A DNA stretch of 64,000 bases, from NCBI GenBank assembly GCA_024516035.1, contig CM044964.1:10941624-11005623 (forward strand). The letters are read 5' to 3'. Positions within the stretch are counted from its first letter, which is position 1. Every line of letters begins with the position of its first letter. This stretch comes from Bactericera cockerelli (lineage: Eukaryota; Arthropoda; Insecta; Hemiptera; Triozidae). The notes below the pieces were generated by a model, which worked only from the letters and a program-made list of their open reading frames with translations, was not told the DNA's origin and did not search any database. Shown here in pieces: positions 22,640 to 33,823 of the stretch. Both the position numbers and the translations under genes were made by a program.

Positions 22640-22895
22640 TCTCTATATATAAAACAGAAAAAAGGACTACCTACCTACCTATGTTTGTTTGTTTGTTTGT
22701 TTGTTTGTCCGGAGTTGTTTAGCCAAAACGGTAAGAGATAGCGAAAAATGTCTCAGAATTGACCCCCCCAAAACCATTATCGCTTTGTCCAGAAAAATTA
22801 TAAAAAGTTCAAAAAGGCATGGCTGTCCAGCAGTACGGCCATGCCTTAGTAAATTTGAAATTTAGTCCCGTTGCAAAGCACGGGCAAACGGCTAG
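22640..22895 (+). mobile_element. nonautonomous Helitron-like element
   Basis: It starts TCTCTATATATA after an A and ends CTAG before a T. A hairpin (CCCGTTGCAAAGCACGGG, 22867-22884) sits 11 bp before the 3' end. These are the ends expected of Helitrons. It contains a (GTTT)n tract. Confidence 0.7.
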
Positions 22896-22899
22896 TAAT

Positions 22900-23530
22900 A
22901 TATATTTTGTAGTCATTGTGGCCGAGTGTAGTAACGCACAAGGCTTGCTCTCATGGTGTTATATTAACTTTATTAGATGTTTTTACCAGTCCATTTATAT
23001 TGACAACATCATCGCTTAATTGTTCAGAAACCTCAGTACTATTTCAGGAGGATGTATTTTCTGAAAGATATCATTTTTATTAGTTAAAAATATCCATCAT
23101 CAGAGCATCTAGCATGTGTCAACAATCATTAGTGTTTGTTGGTTATTTTAATATGTTTCACATTTAAAGTTACACACCTAATTCAACAAACTATTCAGAA
23201 CTATCCTAAAATCTATAAAATTAAATATTGCCATAACCATCAACCATAGCACATTGGTTGCATGTTCTAAAATTCCTACATAGAATATCTAGCATAGATA
23301 GCTGTTTTTTTGAGCGTAACCAATTTTTTTAGAAACTACCTATTGAATTATTATCATCACTGATAGGTACTACTTTGAGAAATTAGTATTTGCCGCGCAT
23401 CATGATGTGATGACCATGACCTAGTAAGCAAATAAGTGAACTGGCGGTTGCCATCTGATTCGATGGATGCCATAGATCTAGAACATCTTTGGGATTCCAA
23501 TCGTGGACACTGGCGACTTGAAATCACTTA
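22900..23530. other. AT-rich intergenic DNA, nothing recognised
   Basis: No repeat or protein-like frame was identified between the Helitron-like element and the SINE-A upstream of the Osiris gene. Confidence 0.5.
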
Positions 23531-23532
23531 TT

Positions 23533-23730
23533 AAAATAATAATAATAATATCGCCTTATTTATACTGCCCGATTAGGACTATTAAAGTCCCATTATTCCA
23601 GTAGTAAGCCCAAGACATATTATCATGTGGTAAGTTTCCCGATTGGGTGGATAACATGTCATGTCCTAGCTGGGTTTTGAACCCATGAGTCTTTGAATTC
23701 ACAGAGTGCCGCCTTTACCACTGATTAAAA
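23533..23730 (-). mobile_element. SINE-A copy
   Basis: Minus-strand copy with the ATT repeat read as AATAATAATAATATCGCCTT. The head is truncated after CCTTTACCACTGA. It lies about 90 bp from the Osiris leader acceptor. Confidence 0.82.
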
Positions 23731-23848
23731 CAACAATTTTTTCGACAAAATCAGACTTCTTAGAAAGTCCACTATTAATTTTAAGTAACTAACCATTTTT
23801 CTTCTTCGTCTCTTTCCAGTAAACCACCTCACTCACCATCACCCCACC

Positions 23849-26800
23849 ATGTTAGTTCCAATCAGCATCCTTCTTCTCTCCTCTACCATACAATACGCGA
23901 GCACAAACTTCACCTTCCCCTCCCGCCCATCCGACACCTCCTCAGCCAACACCTCAGGAGGTTCTCAAGGAACGAAAGGAATCAACTTCGCTGCAAACGA
24001 AGTCCCAAATCAAAGCAACCTCGGAGGAAATGAAGTCCCAGGGGAAGGAAGGAACCTGTTCAACTATGATCCGGGAACTTCGTTCGGGGAAGGACCACCA
24101 AGAGAAGGGAAACATCTGTTCAACTGGCTGGACGATATAGTCACGCCAGAGAGGGATCCGTACATCAAGAAGCTGAATGATGGATGCCTTGAGGGCAACC
24201 TGTATGAGTGCTTCAAGTGGAAGGTATGTGTCTTTCTGATCTTCTTTGCCTTTAACTTCAAGGTACTCTAAGTGCCTTTGATATTGTGTCACCTACAGTT
24301 TTGATTTGTCTTATGGTGGGAACAAATAAATACGAGTACTACAAAATGCCTCCGGGGTCTATTCATACCTCGTGAGGAAAAGTGAGTAGGGATAGAGAGC
24401 AGTGGGGTAGCATTAGGCGAAGAAATATGGATATGGGAAACAGTTATAATTTGGAGCTTCGTTACGCTAACAACTACAGATATGACACGATAACATAATG
24501 AAACCAAATACATAGATACTTTACTACTATATCCCGTTTTATTAGCAAGGACTTTAAGTATGTGAATAAATATCATTTAAAAAAAATTCCGTTTACATTG
24601 TCTCTTAAAGCCGCGTGTTTAGAATTTTTCATTACGTCACGTTGTCCAGATTACATCACAAAGTAACAAATTAATTCAATTCCCAAATGATCTTACAATA
24701 CATTATTGTTATGAAACTCTTTATTAGAAGAACATATATACAAACAAATAATGGTAAAAATTAAAATGCAAGATTGACAATAAAAATATACACTTACATC
24801 CATGGCCACTTGGCCACACATGCCTCAGTCGGCATTTGGCCTCGCCAACATTTTGCCTCCATTTCAAACGGTCGTAAGCGTCTTCAGCTCTGATATTTAA
24901 GATTCTCATATCTTCCATTGTCTTGTCCCACCACCTTGAAATATAAACAGGATATAAATCCTGTTTATATTTATATTATACATGAAATATAATATAAATA
25001 TAAACAGGAAAAAAATTAACAAAAATTAATACATATGTCCTAGCTAAAAGGCGGGGTTATTGCCTGTGGCAATCTCTTTCACCCAACCCTTTTGTTTCCA
25101 CCCAACCCTCTTCAATACAACCCCTGAAACAAAGCGATAGCTGACAGATCTTGTTGTGATTATTCTTCCTCAGGCTTTGTCAAACTCATAGATCCTGTTG
25201 TGATTACTCTCCCACTGGCTTTGTCGAACTGATAGATCCTGTTGTGATTACTCTCCCACAGGCTTTGTTGAACTCATAGATCCTGTTGTGCTTACCCTCC
25301 CACAGGCTTTGTCGAACTTGGAGTCGTTCTTCAACTACGACCAATACGGTCTGAACGAGAACACCAAGGTCATCAAGATCTTCCGGGAGACAGCGCTCAA
25401 CCCTCAGGACTCGGAATTTGCCAGATCCCTCCCGCAGACCCAGGAACCAGAGTTCGACAGCTTCTTGCAGTTCTTAGGGAGGAAGGTGGGTTAAAAGATT
25501 CACAGAAGTCAATCAATACCTCTGTGCCGGTAGCTCAATGGTAAAGGCGGCACTCTGTGAATCCAGATAATCCAGATGCCGTGGGTTCGAAACCCAGCCG
25601 GGACATGAAAAGTTATCATCCCATATGGGATTTTTACCACATAATAATATGTCTTTGGCTTACTGCTGGAATAATGGGACTTTAAAGTCTTAATCGGGCA
25701 GTATAAATAAGGCGATATTACGTATTATTATTATTGATATTATGTAACTTAAAGTTTTGATTTGTCTTATGGTGGAAACAAATAAATACGAGTGCTAAAA
25801 AATCCCTCCGGTGCACGATTGTACATTTAAAATGGTGAAGTTTTAGAAGGCGATACCTACCGACTTTTTCAGCTTCTTTCGTAAACAATGGTGAAAGCAG
25901 ATTTCTGAGCAATGTCTACTTATTTTAGTTCATATAAGATTGAGAACAATAGCTTCCTAAGTGTCCTATTAATCTATTTCTTGACCAACTAGTACAAATT
26001 TTGATCGATTGTACATTTTTTTTCAATTTAGATTCTATTAATGCGCCCATTTATACATTCGAATTCTCTTAAGCCATTCTGTCAAACCATGTCCCATGAA
26101 GAAAATGTAGGTAATAATTTCACATATTCTTTTTTCTATAGATGGAATCATTCATAAAGTCAAGAGCCATCGAGGTTCAGCTTCCTGAAGAAATTACCGA
26201 GTACGGACGATATGAACCGAAAGCTCTCTTTGATGACATCACATCCGAAGTCGATATCCTTGAAGACAAGAAAGACAACTTGATAAGTAAGTTCATTTTG
26301 ATAGGGAATTCAAATCTAGGGTAATACCACACATGATGAAGTAAGAATGGTAGGTGCATAAACTGACTTGCAAGCTCATACCTAGGATCACTTGATCAGC
26401 ACTTTCATCGACCACGTTGTGATGACTTCACTCCATTAAATACGAAAACCTTTCTAAGGACATTCCTAAGATATTTGTGTAGCTTCCCCGGTACCATTTC
26501 TCTTTTTTACTCAAGGGGAAAATAAGCGTCCTGCGATTTGAAACACTCTATCAATCCTTCCACCTTTTTCCACTAGATCTCTGATGAAAACTTTCTTCAT
26601 TAATCCGTAACGTACAGTATCCGTTTAGTAAGAACCAACATGTGACAATAAGACGACTATTAAAATTTACAACTTCCTCACTATAGTAAACTAGGTTCTT
26701 GAAGTAAAAGTGAACGATTTACATATCATTTTCTGACGATTTGCACATCTGCATCTATTATAGTCAAGAAATTTGCATTATCCTAAAAATAGTTCACTCT

Positions 26801-29800
26801 CACTCATGACATAATGCCGTGTCATTTCTGTGACTCTCTTCATTAGAGTCATTGTTCTCTAGCTCTGACTTCTCAATTCTGCCGAGATGTCTCAATATCA
26901 ATCCTCTTTTGTCTGCAAATTTGACCAGTCACTTATTTCGAAATGTCTCAATGGTTTAGGATTCCCAATTCCCCCGTCACACTCACTATCCATCCAACTA
27001 ACACTGCTGGCACACCTCCAGTTTTTGCTATGACTCACATCCATGCCCTGCTCATAGATGAGACAATCCTTAGTGACTTGGATCTTCTTAGCTTCGGAAT
27101 TACCAGACGACATACCCAACACCTAGAGAATCATGATGACCCACATTCAACCGAGCAGAATATGATTATTGAAACGACGTATTTGCATTGTGATATTTGC
27201 TAAGTGAAAGTTGATGAGTGATTTTTGAAAAATGCTAATTTCTATGAGGATTGTCAGGTTCTATGTTAGACGTTACCTAATGCACAGTTGACAGTTGTTC
27301 TACTAACTGTAGGATACTTCAATGAGACGAGTTTGAATTTGAAAACATAGGTGGTATTATATATGATTATTACAGGTAGACGATAATATTATTGTAAACA
27401 TGATTTTTAAAAATCTCATTTATTTGGCTATGAGGATAACACTCAACACAACCTCTGTCTTACTAATCCCACCATCGTCAATTTACATATTTCTGACAAT
27501 TTGACAATAAATTGAATCAATTGAATTTACTTTGCAGAGTGTTGATAGTCTAGGGATTGAATATTAAAGACAAAGATTAACTTAACTAATAACGTTTAAA
27601 GTGGCTGTATGGAATGGCCTTGCCTCATCATAAGGTGGCGTCATCGAGAACGATGGTAGCCAGACAGTGGAGGAATGACTCAGCACTTCTACCACTGTCT
27701 ATACAAGGAGGCTAATAATAGACAAGGGCCCCAGAACCTAGCCAATGCTGGTCTACTCCCTGTTTATAGTCCCCCAGCTAGACTACTGGTCTACTCCCTT
27801 GCCTACCAATGCCAATGCCAAAAAAAAAACGTTTAAAGAAAACAAGAAAAAAATAAAAGTCCCGGCGATTTTTTATTGTAGTTACAAACTGCACATTCTC
27901 GATCAAATTTTCACTAAAACTTTTCATTAGTGAACCTCGGAGAAGTTGACTCTTGAACGATTGCCAGTTGTAGGGTTGGTTGGAGGTGTTATCTCATTAA
28001 GTGACCTGTGCAAAAGTTGATAACCTGTCGAAGGTTAGGTTTGTGTTTAGAAAGCATCCACCAAGTGAATGTACCCAGTAAAGTTTTGGATGATGAAACT
28101 TTGGCTCCAGTTGAAACAGAATACATTAAATTCGAATCACTAATAAAAAAAAGTAATTTTCGAAGAAAAAATTATAGTTTTAGAGCACAGGGCGTTAGTT
28201 TGAGAAAAGATGTTGAAAAAGGAGAATATTTTAAGAAATGAAAGAAAAAGTAGAAATAGGTAGTTAACGTGCTTGAAAGGACAGAAGAAAATAATGTTCT
28301 GATTTTATAACAAAAATCACTCACAATTATTGGAATTAATTTCTTTTGACAGGTGCATGAAGTTTAGGATAAGTATTTTCGTCATTTAGTAGCAAAGTGG
28401 CGATACACAAGATCAGAGGTAGCCATATTATTATAATTTAACAAAATGATAAGCTAGTCCGGATTATAGTCTTTTTTACCGGATTTAGTAACTATATTCT
28501 TATGGCATCTCCCAAATCGTGGTCGGTGGTGAGGCTGAGTTGGCTTGTGAAAAATATTATCTATGAAAGTTCTTTCAAACGACTCGTATAATTGCCACGA
28601 TTAAGAAATTTAATAAATTGGGCCAAGGTGTGTTCCATATTATTGAAAATCAGGTCGATTCGAATGATTCCTAGAAATTGTAATAGTTCAGTTCAATTCA
28701 GAGAAAGTACCTATTTTTTTAGGAAGCGTGAAAAAGTTCAAAAATCAGTTTAAAGGGAGATTCAGGGTAAAGCCCAACGTAGTCGAAATAAATCTAAAAT
28801 AATGACATGGTTATTTGAAATAAACGGATGGTATGGAGATATCAATTTGATTTTAATTTGGGTAAATTTCTTTGTCAAAGTCTATAATAGAGTCCAGTTG
28901 GTTTATAATAAATTGGGGTCCATCAATTAGTTGGTCAATGTTCAAATAGTGCAATGTTGCAGTTTGATTTTCCGAGAATTTCTATCGAGCTGTTGATGAT
29001 TTATTTTTGGAGCATAATCTACGTAAGTACCTCACTTTGGTAAATATTATTTAGGAGGTACCAATAATAAAATATTTTTTTCTTTTCAATTAGTACCTGC
29101 ATACGAACAACATTGACGTACGATTAGACAAAGATCTGTCTGTGTACGTAGGTATTTATTATTTTAAACAATAAGGAGATGGGTTAGGAAAATTTTGCAG
29201 CGTGGCTGTAAAATCCAACAAAACATCTGTTATGTGAAATAATTGAACCTCCAAGTACCAACATTACCTTTGCAGCTCTTTCTTCTCATTTTTGTTGCAT
29301 GTGTCTATTATAGGTAATAACAGTAAAATTTGGAGTTTGGAGAGTGTTTTGAGAACTTTGGTTCCAAAGTCATTCAAACATGGTAAATTATGCAGCCAAC
29401 AATATCGAATTGTCTACCACACGTTAATAACTTCATCAAAAAAATAATTACATAAGCACCTTTAAACAAGTTCAATAAGTCCATTACAAAAATAATCAAG
29501 GTGTACCACCATTCATTATAATAAAATTAACAGACGCAAATTAAAAGTCTGTTATCTCCAAATTTTCAAACGTAATCAAAATTCAAACGGTGATAAGACT
29601 ATGCTGATAGGCAGAGGATTTGTATAAATTTAACCCTTTTAACTAGTTCAAAAAACGTTATTAAATAGGTAATTAATTTGTTGAAAAAAGCAGTAGTAAA
29701 TTTCTTAGTTATTGTTGTTGTGGGATTCCAACTATTTACTCAGTCTATTTATTTACTCTTAACGATACTGTCAATTTTATTTTCTCTTCAATGCATTCAG

Positions 29801-31397
29801 TTGAGATGTATTCATCTTTTTAGAAGTCTAGACTCTAGATAATGATTTTCAAAATGTCATCAGTCTAGATAATAGTGTCAATTTTTTTTATCAAACCAGG
29901 TAGGGTAATCTGTACAAGTAGATCTTCAAATCCAACCCTAAAGCCAATGAGGTCAGTGAATCTTCTGTTAGCTTCGTGTTTACAGTCCCCTCCCTAACCA
30001 GACAAATTGAAAAAGTTCAACAATTATATTTTCAACAATACCATTGTTCAACATACCATTAGCACTTGATAGCTTGATACCATTGAAATAATAACAAGAT
30101 TTCTTTCAACATTCGTAAAATTGTCTCTCGCAGTGATGAGGTATAAAATAGTAAAAGCAAAGGTTCAACAATGGTTTAACAATAACTTTACAACGTAACA
30201 TAACACAAGTCAGAGCTACTATCACTGACCTATTGATCAACCATGTCCACCATGTGTCAGAAGCTTTGTACGACACTCCTCCATCACATGGTCATTGATC
30301 GTTTACTCAATGGTCCTCAGTATTGACCTCCTCGGTTGGTCAATCTGACGCTCATTTCTGATTTGAACTAAGTCAACAATGTATTTGATCGTTTCCTATT
30401 TGCTGACACGCACTTGTTTCCTGGAATAATTGTCTCACATTCAATCTCAATGGGCATTTGTCATTCTCAGCCGTTTTACATGCTATGGTTATAAGTACTA
30501 AATGAGGTTGCGGACTTGTTAGCTAGGAGGAGTCGTTGGTTAGCGTTCTAGGTTAAGCAAGACCTCTGGATTACTAGACAGACGCCTTCACCGCTGAGCT
30601 ACCGGGACAGACTAGATGTATAATGTCAACTACCAGGACAGACTTGATACTTGCCATGCGGAAGGTCACGGGTTCGAACCCCCGCGCTGACAAAAAATTG
30701 TATTCATAATTTGGTTAAATTTGTTTGTAAGAGATACCTTCCGGTGCGCTCGTGTTGACCCAGCACCTAATTTTGGAAGTATTGTGTCACTTCTCGCCCA
30801 TCAGAGGGAAGGCATACTACGGGATGGGGAGGCTACAACACAGACCACAAGCGTCTAAAGTAGCTCTTGTTTCATGGCTACGAAATAAAAAAGGCTGTGA
30901 AATACTCATCTTTAAAAAAAACTCCTTTTTCTCTCTCCCCAGAGCGTCACAAGCTGAAGAAGCTGATCATCCCCCTCCTCATCGTCCTGAAGCTGTTCAA
31001 GCTGAAGCTCCTCCTCTTCCTTCCCCTCATCCTCGGCCTGGCCGGATTCAAAAAGATCCTCGGCCTGGCCGCCATCGCCATCCCCGGCCTCATCGGGTAC
31101 TTCAAGTTCTGTCGGCCGCAGCAGAACTACGGCACGTTCGGCCACTCCAACTTCTACCAGGCCCCCCACGGCCCCACCTATGTGAAGGAGGCCGCCTATG
31201 GCTCCGGCGGCCCAGCCTGGAACACGCCCTACCAGAATGACAACGCCTTCGCGGCCAGTGAGAGCGGGTCGTACGGGGGGAATTTCGGCGGCCCAAGTCA
31301 GTTTAGCGGGCCGACAAACAGTGGCGGCTCCGTCAGTTTTAAAGACTCGGATGCGGCGCAGAGTCTGGCGTATGGAAGTTATGCCAATAAGAAGTAG
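23849..31397 (+). CDS. Osiris family protein (DUF1676), four coding exons
   Basis: Osiris proteins are insect secretory-pathway proteins expressed in cuticle-forming epithelia and linked to vesicle traffic and cuticle patterning (family knowledge). Exons 23849-24223, 25306-25485, 26142-26286 and 30943-31397 join in phase to 384 aa. The product has a signal peptide (about residues 1-19), a spacer with two NEVP motifs, and the family's two-cysteine region, seen here as GCLEGNLYECFKWK with Cys113 and Cys121. The DUF1676 portion spans exons 2 and 3. A long Lys/Leu-rich hydrophobic segment begins KRHKLKKLIIPLL at about residue 234 and is followed by a Gly/Ser/Tyr-rich tail. The C terminus carries the family's AQSLAY motif (372-377). 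The 5' leader likely starts at 23820 after an acceptor (CTTTCCAG), so an upstream noncoding exon is expected. Which Osiris paralogue this is cannot be told from one gene. Odd points are duplicated acceptors before exon 2 and a SINE abutting exon 4. Confidence 0.9.
24291..24355. repeat. 65-bp repeat also at 25743
   Basis: GTTTTGATTTGTCTTATGGT and ACAAATAAATACGAGTACTA recur almost unchanged at 25748-25808. The two copies flank Osiris exon 2. The left copy continues into a SINE-D-like phrase (TTCATACCTCGTGAGGAAAA). Confidence 0.7.
24712..24945 (-). pseudogene. LINE reverse-transcriptase C-terminal remnant
   Basis: Minus-strand frame from about 24940 reads RWWDKTMEDMRILNIRAEDA then YDRLKWRQNVGEAK, the end of a LINE reverse transcriptase. 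It runs to a TTTATTAGAAGAACATATAT tail that resembles LINE-F 3' ends. Confidence 0.65.
25018..25115 (-). mobile_element. LINE-F 3' end fragment
   Basis: ATGTCCTAGCTAAAAGGCGG and GTTATTGCCTGTGGCAATCT match other LINE-F ends. Confidence 0.7.
25130..25305 (+). repeat. 44-bp tandem repeat carrying the exon 2 splice acceptor of Osiris
   Basis: Four units with exact 44-bp spacing contain CTCCCACAGGCTTTGTCGAA. Acceptor AGs end at 25173, 25261 and 25305; the second unit has CTG instead. Only the last leads into the open exon 2. Units 1 and 3 reach a TAG after five codons. Confidence 0.9.
25524..25737 (+). mobile_element. SINE-A copy in Osiris intron 2
   Basis: GCCGGTAGCTCAATGGTAAA head, box B GGTTCGAAACCC and an ATT tail; 38 bp after exon 2. 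Confidence 0.85.
26290..27625. other. Osiris intron 3, proximal part
   Basis: I see no repeat of the listed families. A frame of 86 codons at 26943-27203 has no recognisable similarity and was not called a gene. Confidence 0.4.
27631..27797 (+). mobile_element. rep-E copy
   Basis: GGTGGCGTCATCGAGAACGA through CTACTCCCTGTTTATAGTCC. Confidence 0.8.
27830..30540. other. Osiris intron 3, distal part, nothing recognised
   Basis: Low-complexity AT-rich DNA. Short frames such as 28008-28241 lack any recognised domain or splice context. Confidence 0.45.
30556..30612 (-). mobile_element. SINE-A head fragment
   Basis: CCGCTGAGCTACCGGGACAG with the adjoining arm; the body is absent. Confidence 0.65.
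30645..30920 (+). mobile_element. SINE-B copy abutting Osiris exon 4
   Basis: TTGCCATGCGGAAGGTCACG and GGTTCGAACCCCCGCGC show a 5'-truncated head, and the body ends TTTAAAAAAAA. The exon 4 acceptor is at 30942, so only the pyrimidine tract (TCCTTTTTCTCTCTCCCC) separates SINE and exon. Confidence 0.85.
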
Positions 31398-31634
31398 AGG
31401 TCCTTGCGACTGTTGGTTGGTCTATGTGTCTTTGGACCATGCGTTCTACGAAGGTAAAACGCATAGTCTAAAGTGCTGAGCAATCGGCTTAGGAAGTGGA
31501 CTATTAGGAGGTCAAAATTATTTCAGTTGAAAACCTTCTAGTAATATATCTCGCAGAAGCATAGTTACATGGTTGATTCCACGGACCGACTGATTTGATG
31601 GTCTGGGACAATCAGAGATTTTTTTCTTAATTTA

Positions 31635-31855
31635 GGTTTAACGTCGCTTTCAAATGCATGGTCATATCGCGACGGGGCTGTTACCATCCATTCGCAGGAA
31701 ACTCACAAACCTGCTACCCACATAACCTCACCGAGTATGGGTTGGGCCGGAATGCCAGCATCACGAAGTCTTCACCTCGCTGGACGTTGCTAACTTTGGT
31801 GATCCTACAAGAACCGATGTATTCACCGAGCCATCGACGGCTTAACTCCACTTTT
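31635..31855 (-). mobile_element. 5S-SINE copy in the probable Osiris 3' UTR
   Basis: This is the best copy. Reading minus, the head GCCGTCGATGGCTCGGTGAA, TACATCGGTTCTTGTAGGAT, CACCAAAGTTAGCAACGTCC matches insect 5S rRNA over about 75 positions. The body ends TTTGAAAGCGACGTTAAACC. Confidence 0.88.
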
Positions 31856-31902
31856 TTAATAGCACTATAAATTCCTTCCAATGTCTTTCTCTTTTTAATG
31901 TA

Positions 31903-31908
31903 AATAAA
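31903..31908 (+). terminator. candidate polyadenylation signal of the Osiris gene
   Basis: AATAAA lies about 505 bp after the stop codon and is followed within 30 bp by a GT-rich stretch (TTTGTATGTACAAGTGTAC). It would place the 5S-SINE inside the 3' UTR. Confidence 0.5.
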
Positions 31909-31999
31909 ATTTGTATGTACAAGTGTACAGAGAAACTGTATAAGATTGTGTTTATTACTATATTTCTCTTATTTTATCTAGACTAGAAATTCTACCTTG

Positions 32000-32815
32000 A
32001 ACGGCTTACAATATTATAATTTGAGGTTGTTTTTTGATGAAGAAAGAACAGGTTTAATCTTTTGGAAACTGTCCTCAAATATAAAAAAAAACTTACTCAC
32101 GAATAATCTCGGAATTTTCTTTGCCTTTGTATAGCCAGAATATTAAATTTTACCACAAGTTTATTTTTCTAAATTCATAGAATCAGTATCAGTATAAACA
32201 GAAATCTACAAGATGCTACAATTTTGGTAAAATTGTCTAGAAATAGACAATTTTACAGGAAATATATTTACAGTCTTTTTCTCAAAAGACTAGTAGTACT
32301 GTTACTTTTCTTTTTCTCAAAAGAAAAGTAACACCAACTTTTAAGACATATTTTTATGTTATATGTAAACAATCAGTAATATGCTACCTCAAATTAGGAT
32401 GGAGAAAGAGCAGCGCGGAAAAAGAATGGACTATAGCAATTAACAAAACAAATGACAAGAGTTTCCTGAAGAAATACCACCATAGTTCCAGGAATAAGAA
32501 AGAAGAACGGAAGGTTTTCAGCGGGTGAGTCGACAGAATTTTTGCTCTTCAAGAGGGCAAGTCCCGCATACCGCATACCCTGCCAGTGAGTTCCGCATAT
32601 CCTTCAGCACTAGAGCACGGCTCAAATGAATCTTACATGATTTCCCTCTTCTTAAGTAAAAAAAAAGGTATGCCGCGCCCCGGAATTTAAGCTAGACTAA
32701 AATCTAGCAACATCAAATTGCTTACATACTGGGTATATATGCTACAGAGAGTGATAAAATACGACATTACTTGACTCCCGGTTGAGGCAGACTTTTCAAC
32801 GAAAATTCTGTTCCA
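32000..32815. other. intergenic DNA between Osiris and the convergent gene
   Basis: No repeat of the named families and no protein-like frame was seen. Confidence 0.45.
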
Positions 32816-32824
32816 TCCAAACAC

Positions 32825-32938
32825 TTGAAGCTGGCATTTCCGGCCCTACCTAGGCTGGGTGAGGTTAATGTGTGTAGCTGGTACGATTCCCAGCGAATGG
32901 AGGGTGAAACACCCGTCCTGACTACTTCAAATCAGGAC
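32825..32938 (+). mobile_element. 5S-SINE body fragment
   Basis: GCTGGCATTTCCGGCCCTAC, CTAGGCTGGGTGAGGTTAAT; no 5S-like head. Confidence 0.65.
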
Positions 32939-33823
32939 GTACATCAGCATTAGAATCAACTGGTCACAATAGATTTAAATAGAGGTCGGTGTGATGATTG
33001 GTGCTTCCCTTGTGGAACTCCAACCAGTTTATAGGTAATAATAATGGCCAAATATACCTTGAGGTATAAGTAACCTAAGAGTTATTAAAAAGTAAACTAT
33101 TCAAACAAAATGGAAAAACCTCTGGGAAATAAAAACATACTGTAATGTAAGTCTTAATAAATAATTTTATATTTTAACTTTAAATAAATAAATTCACTTT
33201 TATGAATTCGACACAGTTATTTTACAAAAATAAAGTCTGTAAACACATAAAGTGTGGTCGATTTTATAAAAATCAACAGTGTATTCACCCTTCCTCTCAG
33301 GTTAGTTACAAACTAATTAATATAAATAAAAGAATCATCAATTGAATCCATTCATTTTACTGAAAAACTATTCTGCAAAATAAAATATTATGCTCTATAC
33401 CTACTATTTCATTTTGCTGAGCATTGAAATTATGGAAATAAAAAAGCATCTTTATGGAAGATATTAAAAATTGATGGCAAACGTCAAAACGAGTAATCTT
33501 ATAGCAATGCCATTTTCGTAGCATATTTGCACCACGAGGAGGAGTCAAACCAATAATCATTGGATAGAGAGGCCGAGGTATTTTTCTCACCAAAACAGTT
33601 GTTCATCTTTCGATACCTAGGTGAAGCCTTTCTCATAGAGGCTCCTGTCACGTCAGATCTCTTTAAACCAACACAAACGACCATCTTTGTTATATCTCAA
33701 AGTCGCTTCAGGTAGAAATTTTTACGAAACCCATTACAAAATACAAAGGGTAGTTCCCATGATGATTTCTATTTAAGAGTACCCTTAGACTTAAGGAGAG
33801 CTTATAGATTCCGTCCTAAAATT

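Noticed and set aside
30912..31296. Frames opposite or shifted to Osiris exon 4
   Set aside because: They are shadows of a GC-rich coding exon whose own frame joins in phase to the upstream exons.
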